This document shows, in pieces, positions 39,398-47,117 of a stretch of DNA of 64,000 bases. The notes beneath the pieces were generated by a model. That model saw only the letters and a list, made by a program, of their open reading frames with translations. It was not told where the DNA came from and did no database searches. How positions within the stretch are numbered: position 1 is the first letter of the stretch; the number at the start of each line of letters is the position of its first letter. Where the stretch lies: the NCBI RefSeq assembly GCF_012935715.1, contig NZ_CP052860.1, forward strand, positions 6,510,001 to 6,574,000, in the 5' to 3' direction. A program made the position numbers and the translations under genes. Origin of the DNA: Pseudomonas sp. ADAK13 (lineage in GTDB: Bacteria > Pseudomonadota > Gammaproteobacteria > Pseudomonadales > Pseudomonadaceae).

Positions 39398-40977
39398 GTA
39401 CTGCATCGAACCGCACCTTCGCCCAGATTCGCCAGGCCCTGTTGGACCATGAAGAAGTCGCCCTCGTGGATGTACGCGAGGAAGCGCCGTTCGCTGAATC
39501 CCACCCGCTGTTCGCCGCGAATATCCCGCTGTCGAAACTGGAACTGGAGGTGTATTCGCGCATTCCGCGCCTGGACACCCACGTGACCGTGTACGACAAC
39601 GGTGAAGGCCTGGCGCAGATCGCCGCCCAGCGTTTGCACGCCCTCGGCTACACCCGGGTCAGCCTGCTGGAAGGCGGCCTGGACGGTTGGCGCAACGCCG
39701 GCGGCGAATTGTTTATCGACGTCAATGTACCCAGCAAATCCTTCGGCGAACTGGTGGAAAGCCAGCGCCACACGCCGTCCCTGGCGGCTGAAGAAGTGCA
39801 GGCATTGCTCGACAGCAACGCCGACGTGGTGGTGCTCGACGCCCGCCGCTTTGATGAATACCAGACCATGAGCATTCCCACCGGCATCAGCGTGCCGGGG
39901 GCTGAACTGGTGCTGCGCGCCCGTGAACTGGCGCCCGACCCGGCCACCCGTATCATCGTCAATTGCGCCGGGCGCACCCGCAGCATCATCGGCACCCAGT
40001 CACTGATCAACGCCGGCATCGCCAACCCGGTGTCCGCCCTGCGCAACGGCACCATCGGCTGGACCCTGGCCGGGCAGACGCTGCAACACGGCCAGGCCCG
40101 ACGCTTTGCGCCGACCTCAGAAGAACATCGCCAGATCGCCGCCAGGGACGCCCGCCAAGTCGCCGACAAGGCCCGCGTAGGCCGCGCCACCCTCGCCGAT
40201 CTGCACCGCTGGCAGCAGGAAGCGACACGCACCACTTACCTGTTCGACGTACGCACCCCGGAAGAATTCGAAGCCGGCCACCTGCCCGGCGCGCGCTCTA
40301 CACCCGGCGGCCAACTGGTACAGGAAACCGATCACGTCGCCAGCGTGCGTGGCGCCCGGCTGGTGCTGTCGGATGACGACGGTGTGCGGGCCAATATGTC
40401 CGCCTCCTGGCTCGCGCAACTGGGCTGGGAAGTGCATGTGCTGGATGACCTGCAACCCGCGCACTTCAGCGAGCAGGGAGCCTGGGTCGCCCCGGTTCCG
40501 GCACCGCAACAAGCCGAACTGATCAGCCCCCGGACCCTGGCCGAGTGGCAGGCACACGGCGACACCGCGGTGCTGGACTTCACCAGCAGCGCCAATTACG
40601 TCAAGCGCCACATTCCCGGTGCGTGGTGGGCGTTGCGCGCACAACTGCCCGACGCCTTGCGCAAGGTGCCCGCCGCCGAACGCTACGTGTTGACCTGCGG
40701 CAGCAGCCAACTGGCGCGCCTCGCGGTAGCCGAGGTGGAAGCACTGACCGGCAAGCAAGTGTTCCTGCTGCAGGACGGCACCGCCAGCTGGATCGCCGCA
40801 CAACTGCCCCTGGAAGAAGGCGAAACCCGCCTCGCCTCACCGCGCATCGACCGCTACCGCCGCCCGTATGAAGGCACCGACAACCCGCGGGAAGCCATGC
40901 AGGCCTACCTGGACTGGGAGTTCGGCTTGGTGGACCAGTTGGCCCGCGATGGTACCCATGGGTTCTATGTGATCTGA
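39394..40977 (+). CDS. Four-domain rhodanese-related sulfurtransferase
   Basis: A 527-aa protein made of four rhodanese modules (about 5-110, 125-235, 262-362, 375-475). The catalytic Cys is present in modules two (Cys191, VNCAGRTRS) and four (Cys435, LTCGSSQLA), while modules one (Asp68, VYDNGEG) and three (near Asp327, LSDDDGV) have Asp, giving an inactive-active-inactive-active pattern as in duplicated tandem rhodaneses. It transfers sulfane sulfur, for example from thiosulfate or persulfide. Translationally coupled to the thiol dioxygenase; P. aeruginosa PA2603 appears to be the same gene. Confidence 0.88.
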   Translation: MSTASNRTFAQIRQALLDHEEVALVDVREEAPFAESHPLFAANIPLSKLELEVYSRIPRLDTHVTVYDNGEGLAQIAAQRLHALGYTRVSLLEGGLDGWRNAGGELFIDVNVPSKSFGELVESQRHTPSLAAEEVQALLDSNADVVVLDARRFDEYQTMSIPTGISVPGAELVLRARELAPDPATRIIVNCAGRTRSIIGTQSLINAGIANPVSALRNGTIGWTLAGQTLQHGQARRFAPTSEEHRQIAARDARQVADKARVGRATLADLHRWQQEATRTTYLFDVRTPEEFEAGHLPGARSTPGGQLVQETDHVASVRGARLVLSDDDGVRANMSASWLAQLGWEVHVLDDLQPAHFSEQGAWVAPVPAPQQAELISPRTLAEWQAHGDTAVLDFTSSANYVKRHIPGAWWALRAQLPDALRKVPAAERYVLTCGSSQLARLAVAEVEALTGKQVFLLQDGTASWIAAQLPLEEGETRLASPRIDRYRRPYEGTDNPREAMQAYLDWEFGLVDQLARDGTHGFYVI

Positions 40978-40986
40978 ACCCCACCT

Positions 40987-41006
40987 GGAGCGAGCCTGCT
41001 CGCTCC
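40987..41006 (+). terminator. 9-bp hairpin after the rhodanese gene
   Basis: GGAGCGAGC-CT-GCTCGCTCC, 9 bases after the stop, followed by a pyrimidine-rich TCTTCCC. With only two unpaired bases the real loop must open further. It may end the dioxygenase-rhodanese transcript before the binding-protein gene at 41080, or be a solo REP-like hairpin. Confidence 0.5.
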
Positions 41007-41079
41007 TCTTCCCATTACCAGCCGACCCCTTCTCCAGGCGGAGGTGACTGAACGCAAGACTTAGCCTGGAGCACGCCCG

Positions 41080-42036
41080 ATGCGCTTTACCCTCGCCCTT
41101 TTACTGGTCGCCCTCACCTTGGGTGCGACCTGCCAGGCCGCCGACCTGCAACCCCTGCGGGTGGCCAACCAGAAATCCACCATCAAGGCCCTGCTGGAAG
41201 TCGCCGGCGAAACCCGGGATGTGCCCTACGAAATCCAGTGGTCCGAATTCCCCGCCGCCGCGCCGTTGGGCGAAGCACTCAACGCCGGCGCCGTGGACAT
41301 CGGCGCCCTGGGCGATGCGCCCTATGTGTTCGCCCTCGGTGCCGGTGCACCGTTGAAGGTGGTCAGCATCATCCACGCCGAAGGCCGCAACACCACCGCG
41401 CTCATCGTGCCCAAGAACTCCCCGATCCACGACCTCGCCGACCTCAAGGGCAAGCGCATCGTGACCACCCGTGGCTCCATCGGGCACTTCCTGGCGATCA
41501 AGGCGTTGCGCAGCGCCGGCCTGTCCACCCACGACGTGCAGTTCATCTTCCTGCTGCCCAGCGAGTCACGCCTGGTACTGGACAACGGGACAGCGGATGC
41601 CTGGTCCACCTGGGATCCCTACACCACCGTCGTCACCTCCCAAAGCCAGGCCAGGGTCCTTGCCAGCGGCAACAACCTGCTGAGCAATCACCTGTACCTC
41701 GCCGCCACCAGCAAGGCGATCGCCGACAAGCGCGTGCAACTGGATGACTTTGTCGCCCGGGTCGACCGTGCCTACCGCTGGAGCAACGAGCATCCGCAGG
41801 AATTCGCCGCGGCTATGGCGAAAATCACCGGCTTGCCGCTGGAGGTGCACGTGGCCGTCGCCAACGCCACCCATATGCAGCCGGTCGCGATTGACGACAC
41901 GGTGATCAGCGGCCTGCAAACCACCGCCGACATCTACCAGGAAGAAGGCCTGCTGACCAAACACATCGACGTCTCCCAAGGCTTCGACAAGAGCTTCAAC
42001 GCCAAGCGTGCCCCCCTCACCCAAGCTTCCCGCTAA
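41080..42036 (+). CDS. Sulfonate-type ABC transporter substrate-binding protein
   Basis: A 318-aa SsuA-like periplasmic protein with a signal peptide ([20 protein letters not shown]). [60 protein letters not shown] and [19 protein letters not shown] are family features. No permease or ATPase is beside it, so it likely uses the ssu-like transporter at 29.5-31.2 kb or one elsewhere. It is followed 13 bases later by a flavin monooxygenase gene. Confidence 0.87.
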   Translation: MRFTLALLLVALTLGATCQAADLQPLRVANQKSTIKALLEVAGETRDVPYEIQWSEFPAAAPLGEALNAGAVDIGALGDAPYVFALGAGAPLKVVSIIHAEGRNTTALIVPKNSPIHDLADLKGKRIVTTRGSIGHFLAIKALRSAGLSTHDVQFIFLLPSESRLVLDNGTADAWSTWDPYTTVVTSQSQARVLASGNNLLSNHLYLAATSKAIADKRVQLDDFVARVDRAYRWSNEHPQEFAAAMAKITGLPLEVHVAVANATHMQPVAIDDTVISGLQTTADIYQEEGLLTKHIDVSQGFDKSFNAKRAPLTQASR

Positions 42037-42049
42037 CAGGAGATCGATC

Positions 42050-43393
42050 ATGAGCAAACGCCAACTGAAACTCGGTGCCATGGTGCACGGCGTCGGTCAC
42101 GGCTGGGGCGAATGGCGCCACCCGCAGGCGCAACCCAATGCCAGCGTCAACTTCGGGTTCTACAAACACCAGACGCAACTGGCTGAAAGCGCGAAGTTCG
42201 ATTTCGTGTTCATCGCCGACAGCCTGCATATCCATGAAAAATCCAGCCCGCACTACCTCAACCGCTTTGAGCCACTGACCATTCTTTCAGCCCTGGCGGC
42301 CCTGACCTCGAATATCGGCCTGGTGGCGACGGTCACCGTCAGCTACACCGAACCGTTCCAGGTGGCGCGCCAGTTTGCCTCGCTGGACCACATCAGCGGC
42401 GGCCGCGCCGGCTGGAACGTGGTCACCTCGTGGCTCAGCGGCACCGCCGACAACTTCGGCAAGGCCGAGCACCCGCCCCATGCCGTGCGCTACCGCATCG
42501 CCAAGGAGCACGTAAACGTGGTCAAGGGCCTGTGGGATTCCTGGGAAGACGATGCCTTCGCCTACGACAAGCAGAGCGGCGAGTTCTTTACGCCTGGCAA
42601 GCTGCACGCGCTGAAGCACAAAGGCGAGTTTTTCTCGGTCAAGGGCCCGCTGAACATCGCGCGCTCGCGCCAGGGCCAACCAGTGATTTTCCAGGCCGGC
42701 ACCTCCGAGGACGGGCGCAATTTTGCGGCCGAAAACAGCGACGCGATTTTCGTCCACGCCGAGACCTTCGACGAAGCAAAAGCCTACGCCCAAGACCTGA
42801 AAAAACGCGCCCGCCGTTTTGGCCGTGACGCCGATCAGTTGTCGATCCTGCCGGGCATCCGGCCGATCGTGGGCCGCGACGAGGCCGAGGTGGAAAGCCG
42901 CTACCAGCAAGCGGTGGACCTGGTGACCGTCGAAGATGCCATCGTCGCCCTGGGCCGCCCGTTCAACGACCACGACTTCAGCCAGTACCCGCTGGACGAA
43001 CCCTTCCCGGAACTCGGCGACCTGGGTTCCAACAGCCAGAAAGGCGGCTCCGACCGCATCAAGCAGCTGGCCCGCGACGAGGGCCTGACCCTGCGGGAAG
43101 TGGCCCTGCGGTTCTCCCGGCCCAAGCGGGATTTTGTCGGCACCCCGGAGCAAGTCGCCGACGCGATCCAGACCTGGTTCGAAGCCGGCGCTGCCGACGG
43201 GTTCATCATCAATTCACTGCTGCCGGATGGCCTCCAGTACTTCACCGAGTGGGTGGTGCCGGTGCTGCAACAGCGCGGCCTGTTCCGCAGTGAATACAGC
43301 GGCGTCACCTTGCGGGACAACCTTGGCCTCGACGTACCGGCCAACCGCTACGCCGCCGCCTTTGAAACCCAACCCACACAGCTCGCCATCTGA
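42050..43393 (+). CDS. LLM-class flavin monooxygenase, NtaA/SnaA/DszA family
   Basis: A 447-aa enzyme from ATG 42050 (AGGAGA upstream). [40 protein letters not shown] and [20 protein letters not shown] are characteristic of the NtaA/DszA group, two-component FMNH2-dependent monooxygenases acting on sulfones, dimethyl sulfide-like compounds or aminopolycarboxylates. It needs a flavin reductase not encoded here. Placed between two sulfonate-type binding proteins and before an SfnB/DszC-like gene, a role in C-S bond cleavage is the natural reading. Confidence 0.88.
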   Translation: MSKRQLKLGAMVHGVGHGWGEWRHPQAQPNASVNFGFYKHQTQLAESAKFDFVFIADSLHIHEKSSPHYLNRFEPLTILSALAALTSNIGLVATVTVSYTEPFQVARQFASLDHISGGRAGWNVVTSWLSGTADNFGKAEHPPHAVRYRIAKEHVNVVKGLWDSWEDDAFAYDKQSGEFFTPGKLHALKHKGEFFSVKGPLNIARSRQGQPVIFQAGTSEDGRNFAAENSDAIFVHAETFDEAKAYAQDLKKRARRFGRDADQLSILPGIRPIVGRDEAEVESRYQQAVDLVTVEDAIVALGRPFNDHDFSQYPLDEPFPELGDLGSNSQKGGSDRIKQLARDEGLTLREVALRFSRPKRDFVGTPEQVADAIQTWFEAGAADGFIINSLLPDGLQYFTEWVVPVLQQRGLFRSEYSGVTLRDNLGLDVPANRYAAAFETQPTQLAI

Positions 43394-43406
43394 CCAGGGC
43401 ACGACC

Positions 43407-44411
43407 ATGACGAACACGATCAAACAGGGACAGTTCAATCGTCGCGGCTTCCTGGGCGCCAGTTCGATTGCCCTGGGCGCACTGGGCCTCGCCTCGCTGG
43501 TGCCACGGGCTTTTGCGGGGCCGGCGAAGCTCTCGGACCTGACCCTCGCCGTCGCCACCTACCGTGGCCAGGACTCGTATTTCACCGACGACGCCGGCAC
43601 CTCCGACACCCCCTACAAGGTCGACTACGCCGAGTTTGCCGGCGGCAACCTGATCGTCGAAGCGCTGGCCTCGGGCAGCCTCGACATTGGCGGCATGAGC
43701 GAGATCCCACCGATCTTTTCGATCCAGAGCCACCGCGAACCGAAGCTGATCGCGGTGCTCCAAGGCGACGTGAATAACCAGGTGATCCTGATTCCCAAGG
43801 ACTCGAAAATTGAATCCATCGCCCAGCTCAAAGGAAAACGTGTGGGCTACGTGCGCTCCACCACGTCCCACTACTTCTTGATCAAAGCCTTGAAGGAACA
43901 AGGGCTGACATTCAACGACATCACCCCCGTGGCACTGACGCCGCAGGATGGTTTCAGTGCGTTCCAGAGCGGCCAGCTGGACGCCTGGGTGATCTACGGG
44001 GTGTTTATCCAACTGGCGAAATTCCGCAGCGGTGCCCGGGTGTTGAAAACCGCCCTCGGCTACCTCTCCGGCAACTACCTGATCGGCGCCCGCCCCGCCG
44101 CCCTAGAAGACCCGCTGCGCAAACAGGCGATCCAGGATTACCTGCAACGCCAGGCGCGCACCCTGGAATGGATGAACAACAACCCCGAGCCCTGGGCCGA
44201 GAAATCAGCGAAGTTGCTGGGGGTGGATAAAGCGGTGTTCCTCGACGTGTACAACAACCGCAGCCAGCCCTACAGCGTGATTGAGGTGAACGACCAGGCC
44301 ATCGCTTCGCAGCAGGAAGTGGCGGATCTGTTCTTTAACGCCGGGGTGTTGAGCGAGCGGCTGGATGTCAGCCCGTTATGGGATCGGGAGTTCAAGTTGC
44401 TGCCGATATAA
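43407..44411 (+). CDS. Tat-exported sulfonate-type substrate-binding protein
   Basis: A 334-aa binding protein whose N-terminus has a twin-arginine signal (NRRGFLGASSIALGALGLAS, cleavage near AFAG). The mature part is NMT1/SsuA-like (VEALASGSLDIGGMSEIPPI, LKGKRVGYVRSTTSHYFLIK, AFQSGQLDAWVIYGVFIQLA). Tat export implies folding in the cytoplasm before export. It is the third sulfonate-type binding protein in the window and again lacks its own permease. Starts 13 bases after the monooxygenase stop. Confidence 0.87.
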   Translation: MTNTIKQGQFNRRGFLGASSIALGALGLASLVPRAFAGPAKLSDLTLAVATYRGQDSYFTDDAGTSDTPYKVDYAEFAGGNLIVEALASGSLDIGGMSEIPPIFSIQSHREPKLIAVLQGDVNNQVILIPKDSKIESIAQLKGKRVGYVRSTTSHYFLIKALKEQGLTFNDITPVALTPQDGFSAFQSGQLDAWVIYGVFIQLAKFRSGARVLKTALGYLSGNYLIGARPAALEDPLRKQAIQDYLQRQARTLEWMNNNPEPWAEKSAKLLGVDKAVFLDVYNNRSQPYSVIEVNDQAIASQQEVADLFFNAGVLSERLDVSPLWDREFKLLPI

Positions 44412-44441
44412 CCCGCCTTCGAAAACGCCGAATAACCCATT

Positions 44442-44587
44442 TGGGGGCGGGTTTGCTGTGGTGAGGGGGCTTGTCTCCCGATTGATGGAGCTGCTTCGCA
44501 GCCCAGCGCGGGGCAAGCCCGCTCACCACAACAAGCCCGATCACCACAACAGGCCCGCTCACCACCGCAAGCCCGCTCCCACCTTTT
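44442..44587. repeat. REP-like element with 18-base tandem units
   Basis: The gap between the binding-protein and acyl-CoA-dehydrogenase-like genes carries GTGAGGGGGCTTGT on one side and four copies of an 18-base unit, consensus CAAGCCCGCTCACCACAA (44514-44531, 44532-44549, 44550-44567, and a partial at 44568-44583). Inner palindromic GCTGCTTCGCAGC lies at about 44490-44503. The same units recur at 46847-46916. It belongs to the pseudomonad REP/REPIN type of extragenic repeats. Confidence 0.7.
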
Positions 44588-44604
44588 GAACGAGTACACC
44601 CATC

Positions 44605-45783
44605 ATGAGCCTTTCTTCTCAACCGTCACTGCGCTCCGTGGAAGTGGCCAATTTCGAAGCCTTGCTGGAACGCCTCGGCAGCCAGCTCGCCGCCACCGCC
44701 CACCTTTACGATGAAAGCGGCGCGTTCCCCCATGACAATTTCACGCTGTTGCACCAGCACGGCCTGGTCGCCCTGACCGTGCCCAAGGCGTTGGGCGGTG
44801 GTGGCGCCAACCTGGCCCAGGCGCGCAAAGCCATCAGCGCCATCGCCAAGGGCGAACCCTCCACCGCGTTGATCCTGGTGATGCAGTACCTGCAACACAC
44901 CCGCCTGCAAGACAGCAAAACCTGGCCGCCGGCCTTGCGCACCCAAGTGGCCGAAGACGCGGTGCGCAATGGCGCGCTGATCAACGCCCTGCGGGTCGAA
45001 CCCGACCTCGGCACCCCGGCCCGTGGCGGGCTGCCGGCGACGATCGCACGGCGTACCTCCACCGGTTGGCGCATCAGCGGTCGCAAGATCTACTCCACCG
45101 GCAGCCATGGCCTGACGTGGCTCAGCGTGTGGGCGCGCAGCAGCGATGAAGACCCGCTGGTAGGCGCCTGGCTGGTGCCCAAGGACAGCCCCGGCATCAG
45201 CATTGTCGAGACCTGGGACCACCTGGGCATGCGCGCCACCTGCAGCCACGAAGTGGTGTTCGATAACGTACTGGTGCCGTTGGACCATGCGGTCAGCGTC
45301 AGCCCCTGGAGCGCGCCGCAGGCGGAACTCGACGGTGACGGGTTCCTGTGGATGTCGGTGTTGCTCTCATCGGTGTACGACGCCGTGGCCCAGGCCGCGC
45401 GCGACTGGCTGGTGGACTGGCTGGAACAGCGCAAACCGTCCAACCTCGGTGCGGCGCTGTCGACCTTGCCGCGCTTTCAGGAGACCGTCGGGCATATCGA
45501 CACCCTGCTGTTTGCCAACCGCAGCCTGCTGGACGCCGCCGCCGACGGGCACACCCCGGCAGCCAATGCCGCGCAACTCAAATACCTGGTGACCGGCAAC
45601 GCAATCCGCGCCGTGGAGCTGGCCATCGAGGCCTCGGGCAATCCTGGCTTGTCCCGCCACAGCCCGCTGCAACGGCATTACCGCGACGTACTCTGCAGCC
45701 GCGTGCACACCCCGCAGAACGACGCCGTGCTGCAAGGTGTCGGCAAAGCCGTCTTCGCTCAACGACAGAAGGAACGCACATGA
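44605..45783 (+). CDS. Acyl-CoA dehydrogenase-like flavin oxidoreductase (SfnB/DszC type)
   Basis: A 392-aa protein of the acyl-CoA dehydrogenase superfamily, in the branch that includes SfnB and the DszC monooxygenase: LVALTVPKALGGGGANLAQA, ISAIAKGEPSTALILVMQYL, WRISGRKIYSTGSHGLTWLS, then the helical C-terminal domain with AIEASGNPGLSRHSPLQRHY. These act on organosulfur compounds rather than acyl-CoA, using reduced flavin. The following dehydrogenase gene overlaps by 4 bases (ATGA). The exact substrate is not readable. Confidence 0.82.
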   Translation: MSLSSQPSLRSVEVANFEALLERLGSQLAATAHLYDESGAFPHDNFTLLHQHGLVALTVPKALGGGGANLAQARKAISAIAKGEPSTALILVMQYLQHTRLQDSKTWPPALRTQVAEDAVRNGALINALRVEPDLGTPARGGLPATIARRTSTGWRISGRKIYSTGSHGLTWLSVWARSSDEDPLVGAWLVPKDSPGISIVETWDHLGMRATCSHEVVFDNVLVPLDHAVSVSPWSAPQAELDGDGFLWMSVLLSSVYDAVAQAARDWLVDWLEQRKPSNLGAALSTLPRFQETVGHIDTLLFANRSLLDAAADGHTPAANAAQLKYLVTGNAIRAVELAIEASGNPGLSRHSPLQRHYRDVLCSRVHTPQNDAVLQGVGKAVFAQRQKERT

Positions 45784-46739
45784 GCCAGGTGATTATCGCC
45801 AGCCAGCTGGACGAAGATTTCAACGCAGTGATCCGCGAGCGCCTGGCCCTCACGCACCCCGGTGCCGAGGTCATCGGTGTACCCGCCGGGGTGCCCAGCG
45901 ACTTGCCGCCCCAGGCCAATATCCTGCTGGCGCGGCCGATCAATGTGCGTGGCTACACCGCGCCAGACGCCCCGCCACCGGGCTGGCCGTATGGCGTGCA
46001 GTGGATTCAGGTGGTGTCGTCGGGCATCGATTTCTACCCCAAGTGGCTGTTCAACGGGCCGCCGGTGAGCACCTCACGGGGCAGCGCCGCCGAGAACCTC
46101 GCCGAGTTCGCCCTGGCGGCGATCTTCGCCGCGGCCAAGCATTTACCGGATATCTGGGTGCAGGATTCACAATGGCAATTCACCCCATTGCGCCCGCTCA
46201 AGGGCACGACGTTGGGAATTCTCGGGTTTGGCGCGATTGGCCACAGCCTGGCGCAGAAGGCTCATGGGCTGGGGATCAAGGTCGTGGCGTTGCGACAAAG
46301 CCAGACGCCGTTTGACGTAGACGGCGTGGAAGCGGCGCGGGATATCCACGACCTGTTTGCTCGCGCTGATCACCTGGTGCTCGCCGCGCCGTTGACCGAG
46401 GCCACGCGGCATATCGTGAATCGTGAAGTGCTGGCGAGCGCCAGGCCGGGGTTGCACCTGATCAACATTGCCCGGGGTGGTTTGGTGGATCATGAGGCGC
46501 TGCTGGAAGCGCTGGACAGCGGCCATATCGGGCTGGCCTCGCTGGATGTGACCGAGCCCGAGCCATTGCCCGACGGGCATGCGCTGTACGGGCATCCGAG
46601 GGTCAGGGTGTCGCCGCATACGTCGGCGATTTCGACCCATAGCCGGCATGATATTGCGGACAGCTTTCTGGGCAATCTGGAAAGATACCTGGGTGATCTG
46701 CCGCTGGAAAACCTGGCCGATACCCAACGCGGTTACTAA
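45780..46739 (+). CDS. D-isomer-specific 2-hydroxyacid dehydrogenase
   Basis: A 319-aa enzyme with the NAD-binding motif GTTLGILGFGAIGHSLAQKA, the catalytic Arg in INIARGGLVDHEAL, Glu in LDVTEPEPLPDG, and His in RVRVSPHTSAIST. It reduces a 2-keto acid or oxidises a D-2-hydroxy acid with NAD(P). Translational coupling to the SfnB-like gene places it in the sulfur island, where it might handle a 2-oxo or 2-hydroxy carbon skeleton left after desulfonation. Substrate unknown. Confidence 0.87.
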   Translation: MSQVIIASQLDEDFNAVIRERLALTHPGAEVIGVPAGVPSDLPPQANILLARPINVRGYTAPDAPPPGWPYGVQWIQVVSSGIDFYPKWLFNGPPVSTSRGSAAENLAEFALAAIFAAAKHLPDIWVQDSQWQFTPLRPLKGTTLGILGFGAIGHSLAQKAHGLGIKVVALRQSQTPFDVDGVEAARDIHDLFARADHLVLAAPLTEATRHIVNREVLASARPGLHLINIARGGLVDHEALLEALDSGHIGLASLDVTEPEPLPDGHALYGHPRVRVSPHTSAISTHSRHDIADSFLGNLERYLGDLPLENLADTQRGY

Positions 46740-47117
46740 GCCCGGCGCGATTAAAAATGTGGGAGCTGGCTTGCTGTGGTGAGGGGGCTTGTCCCCTGTC
46801 GGGTTCACCACCGATTGGTGGGGCTGCTTCGCAGCCCGGCGCGGGGCAAGCCCGCTCACCACAGCAAGCCCGCTCACCACAGCAAGCCCGCTCGCCACAG
46901 CAAGCCAGCTCCCACATTTGTTTTCTGTAGGCTGAAAAACATCATCAGCCTTATGCATCACAACCTAACCACTACATACCTATTTTTTATAATTAACTTA
47001 TAACTAATCGGACTTTTACGCCCGCCATTTATACAAATACTGTTACATCCAATACCGACCCCTGACCAGGTGGAGGCCCGACTTTGCCTAAACCGTCAAC
47101 CACCCCAGGGGTCCATC
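46740..47117. other. 378-base intergenic region: REPIN-like element plus sulfur-type promoter
   Basis: The first half is the REPIN-like hairpin annotated separately. The second half (about 46930-47117) is AT-rich and contains AACCTAACC at 46962-46970 and ATAACTAAT at 47000-47008 followed by a T-rich block and TATACAAATA, resembling the ATAACCTAAT / TATACAAAA order in the ssu region. It should hold the promoter of the TonB receptor at 47118. No small gene is seen. Confidence 0.45.
46755..46919. repeat. REPIN-like inverted pair enclosing 18-base tandem units
   Basis: The arms 46755-46779 and 46895-46919 are perfect 25-base reverse complements (cores GTGGGAGC and GCTCCCAC). Between them are a GGTGGGGCTGC / GCAGCC inner hairpin and three and a half 18-base units, consensus CAAGCCCGCTCACCACAG (46847-46864, 46865-46882, 46883-46900, partial 46901-46916). 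These nearly equal the units at 44514-44583. The structure fits paired REP sequences mobilised in trans by a RAYT transposase. Confidence 0.75.

Noticed and set aside
44514..44583. CRISPR array
   Set aside because: The 18-base units are adjacent without unique spacers, and no cas genes are present. They belong to REP-type elements.
46847..46916. CRISPR array or binding-site array
   Set aside because: Same 18-base head-to-tail units as at 44.5 kb, enclosed by REPIN arms. No spacers.
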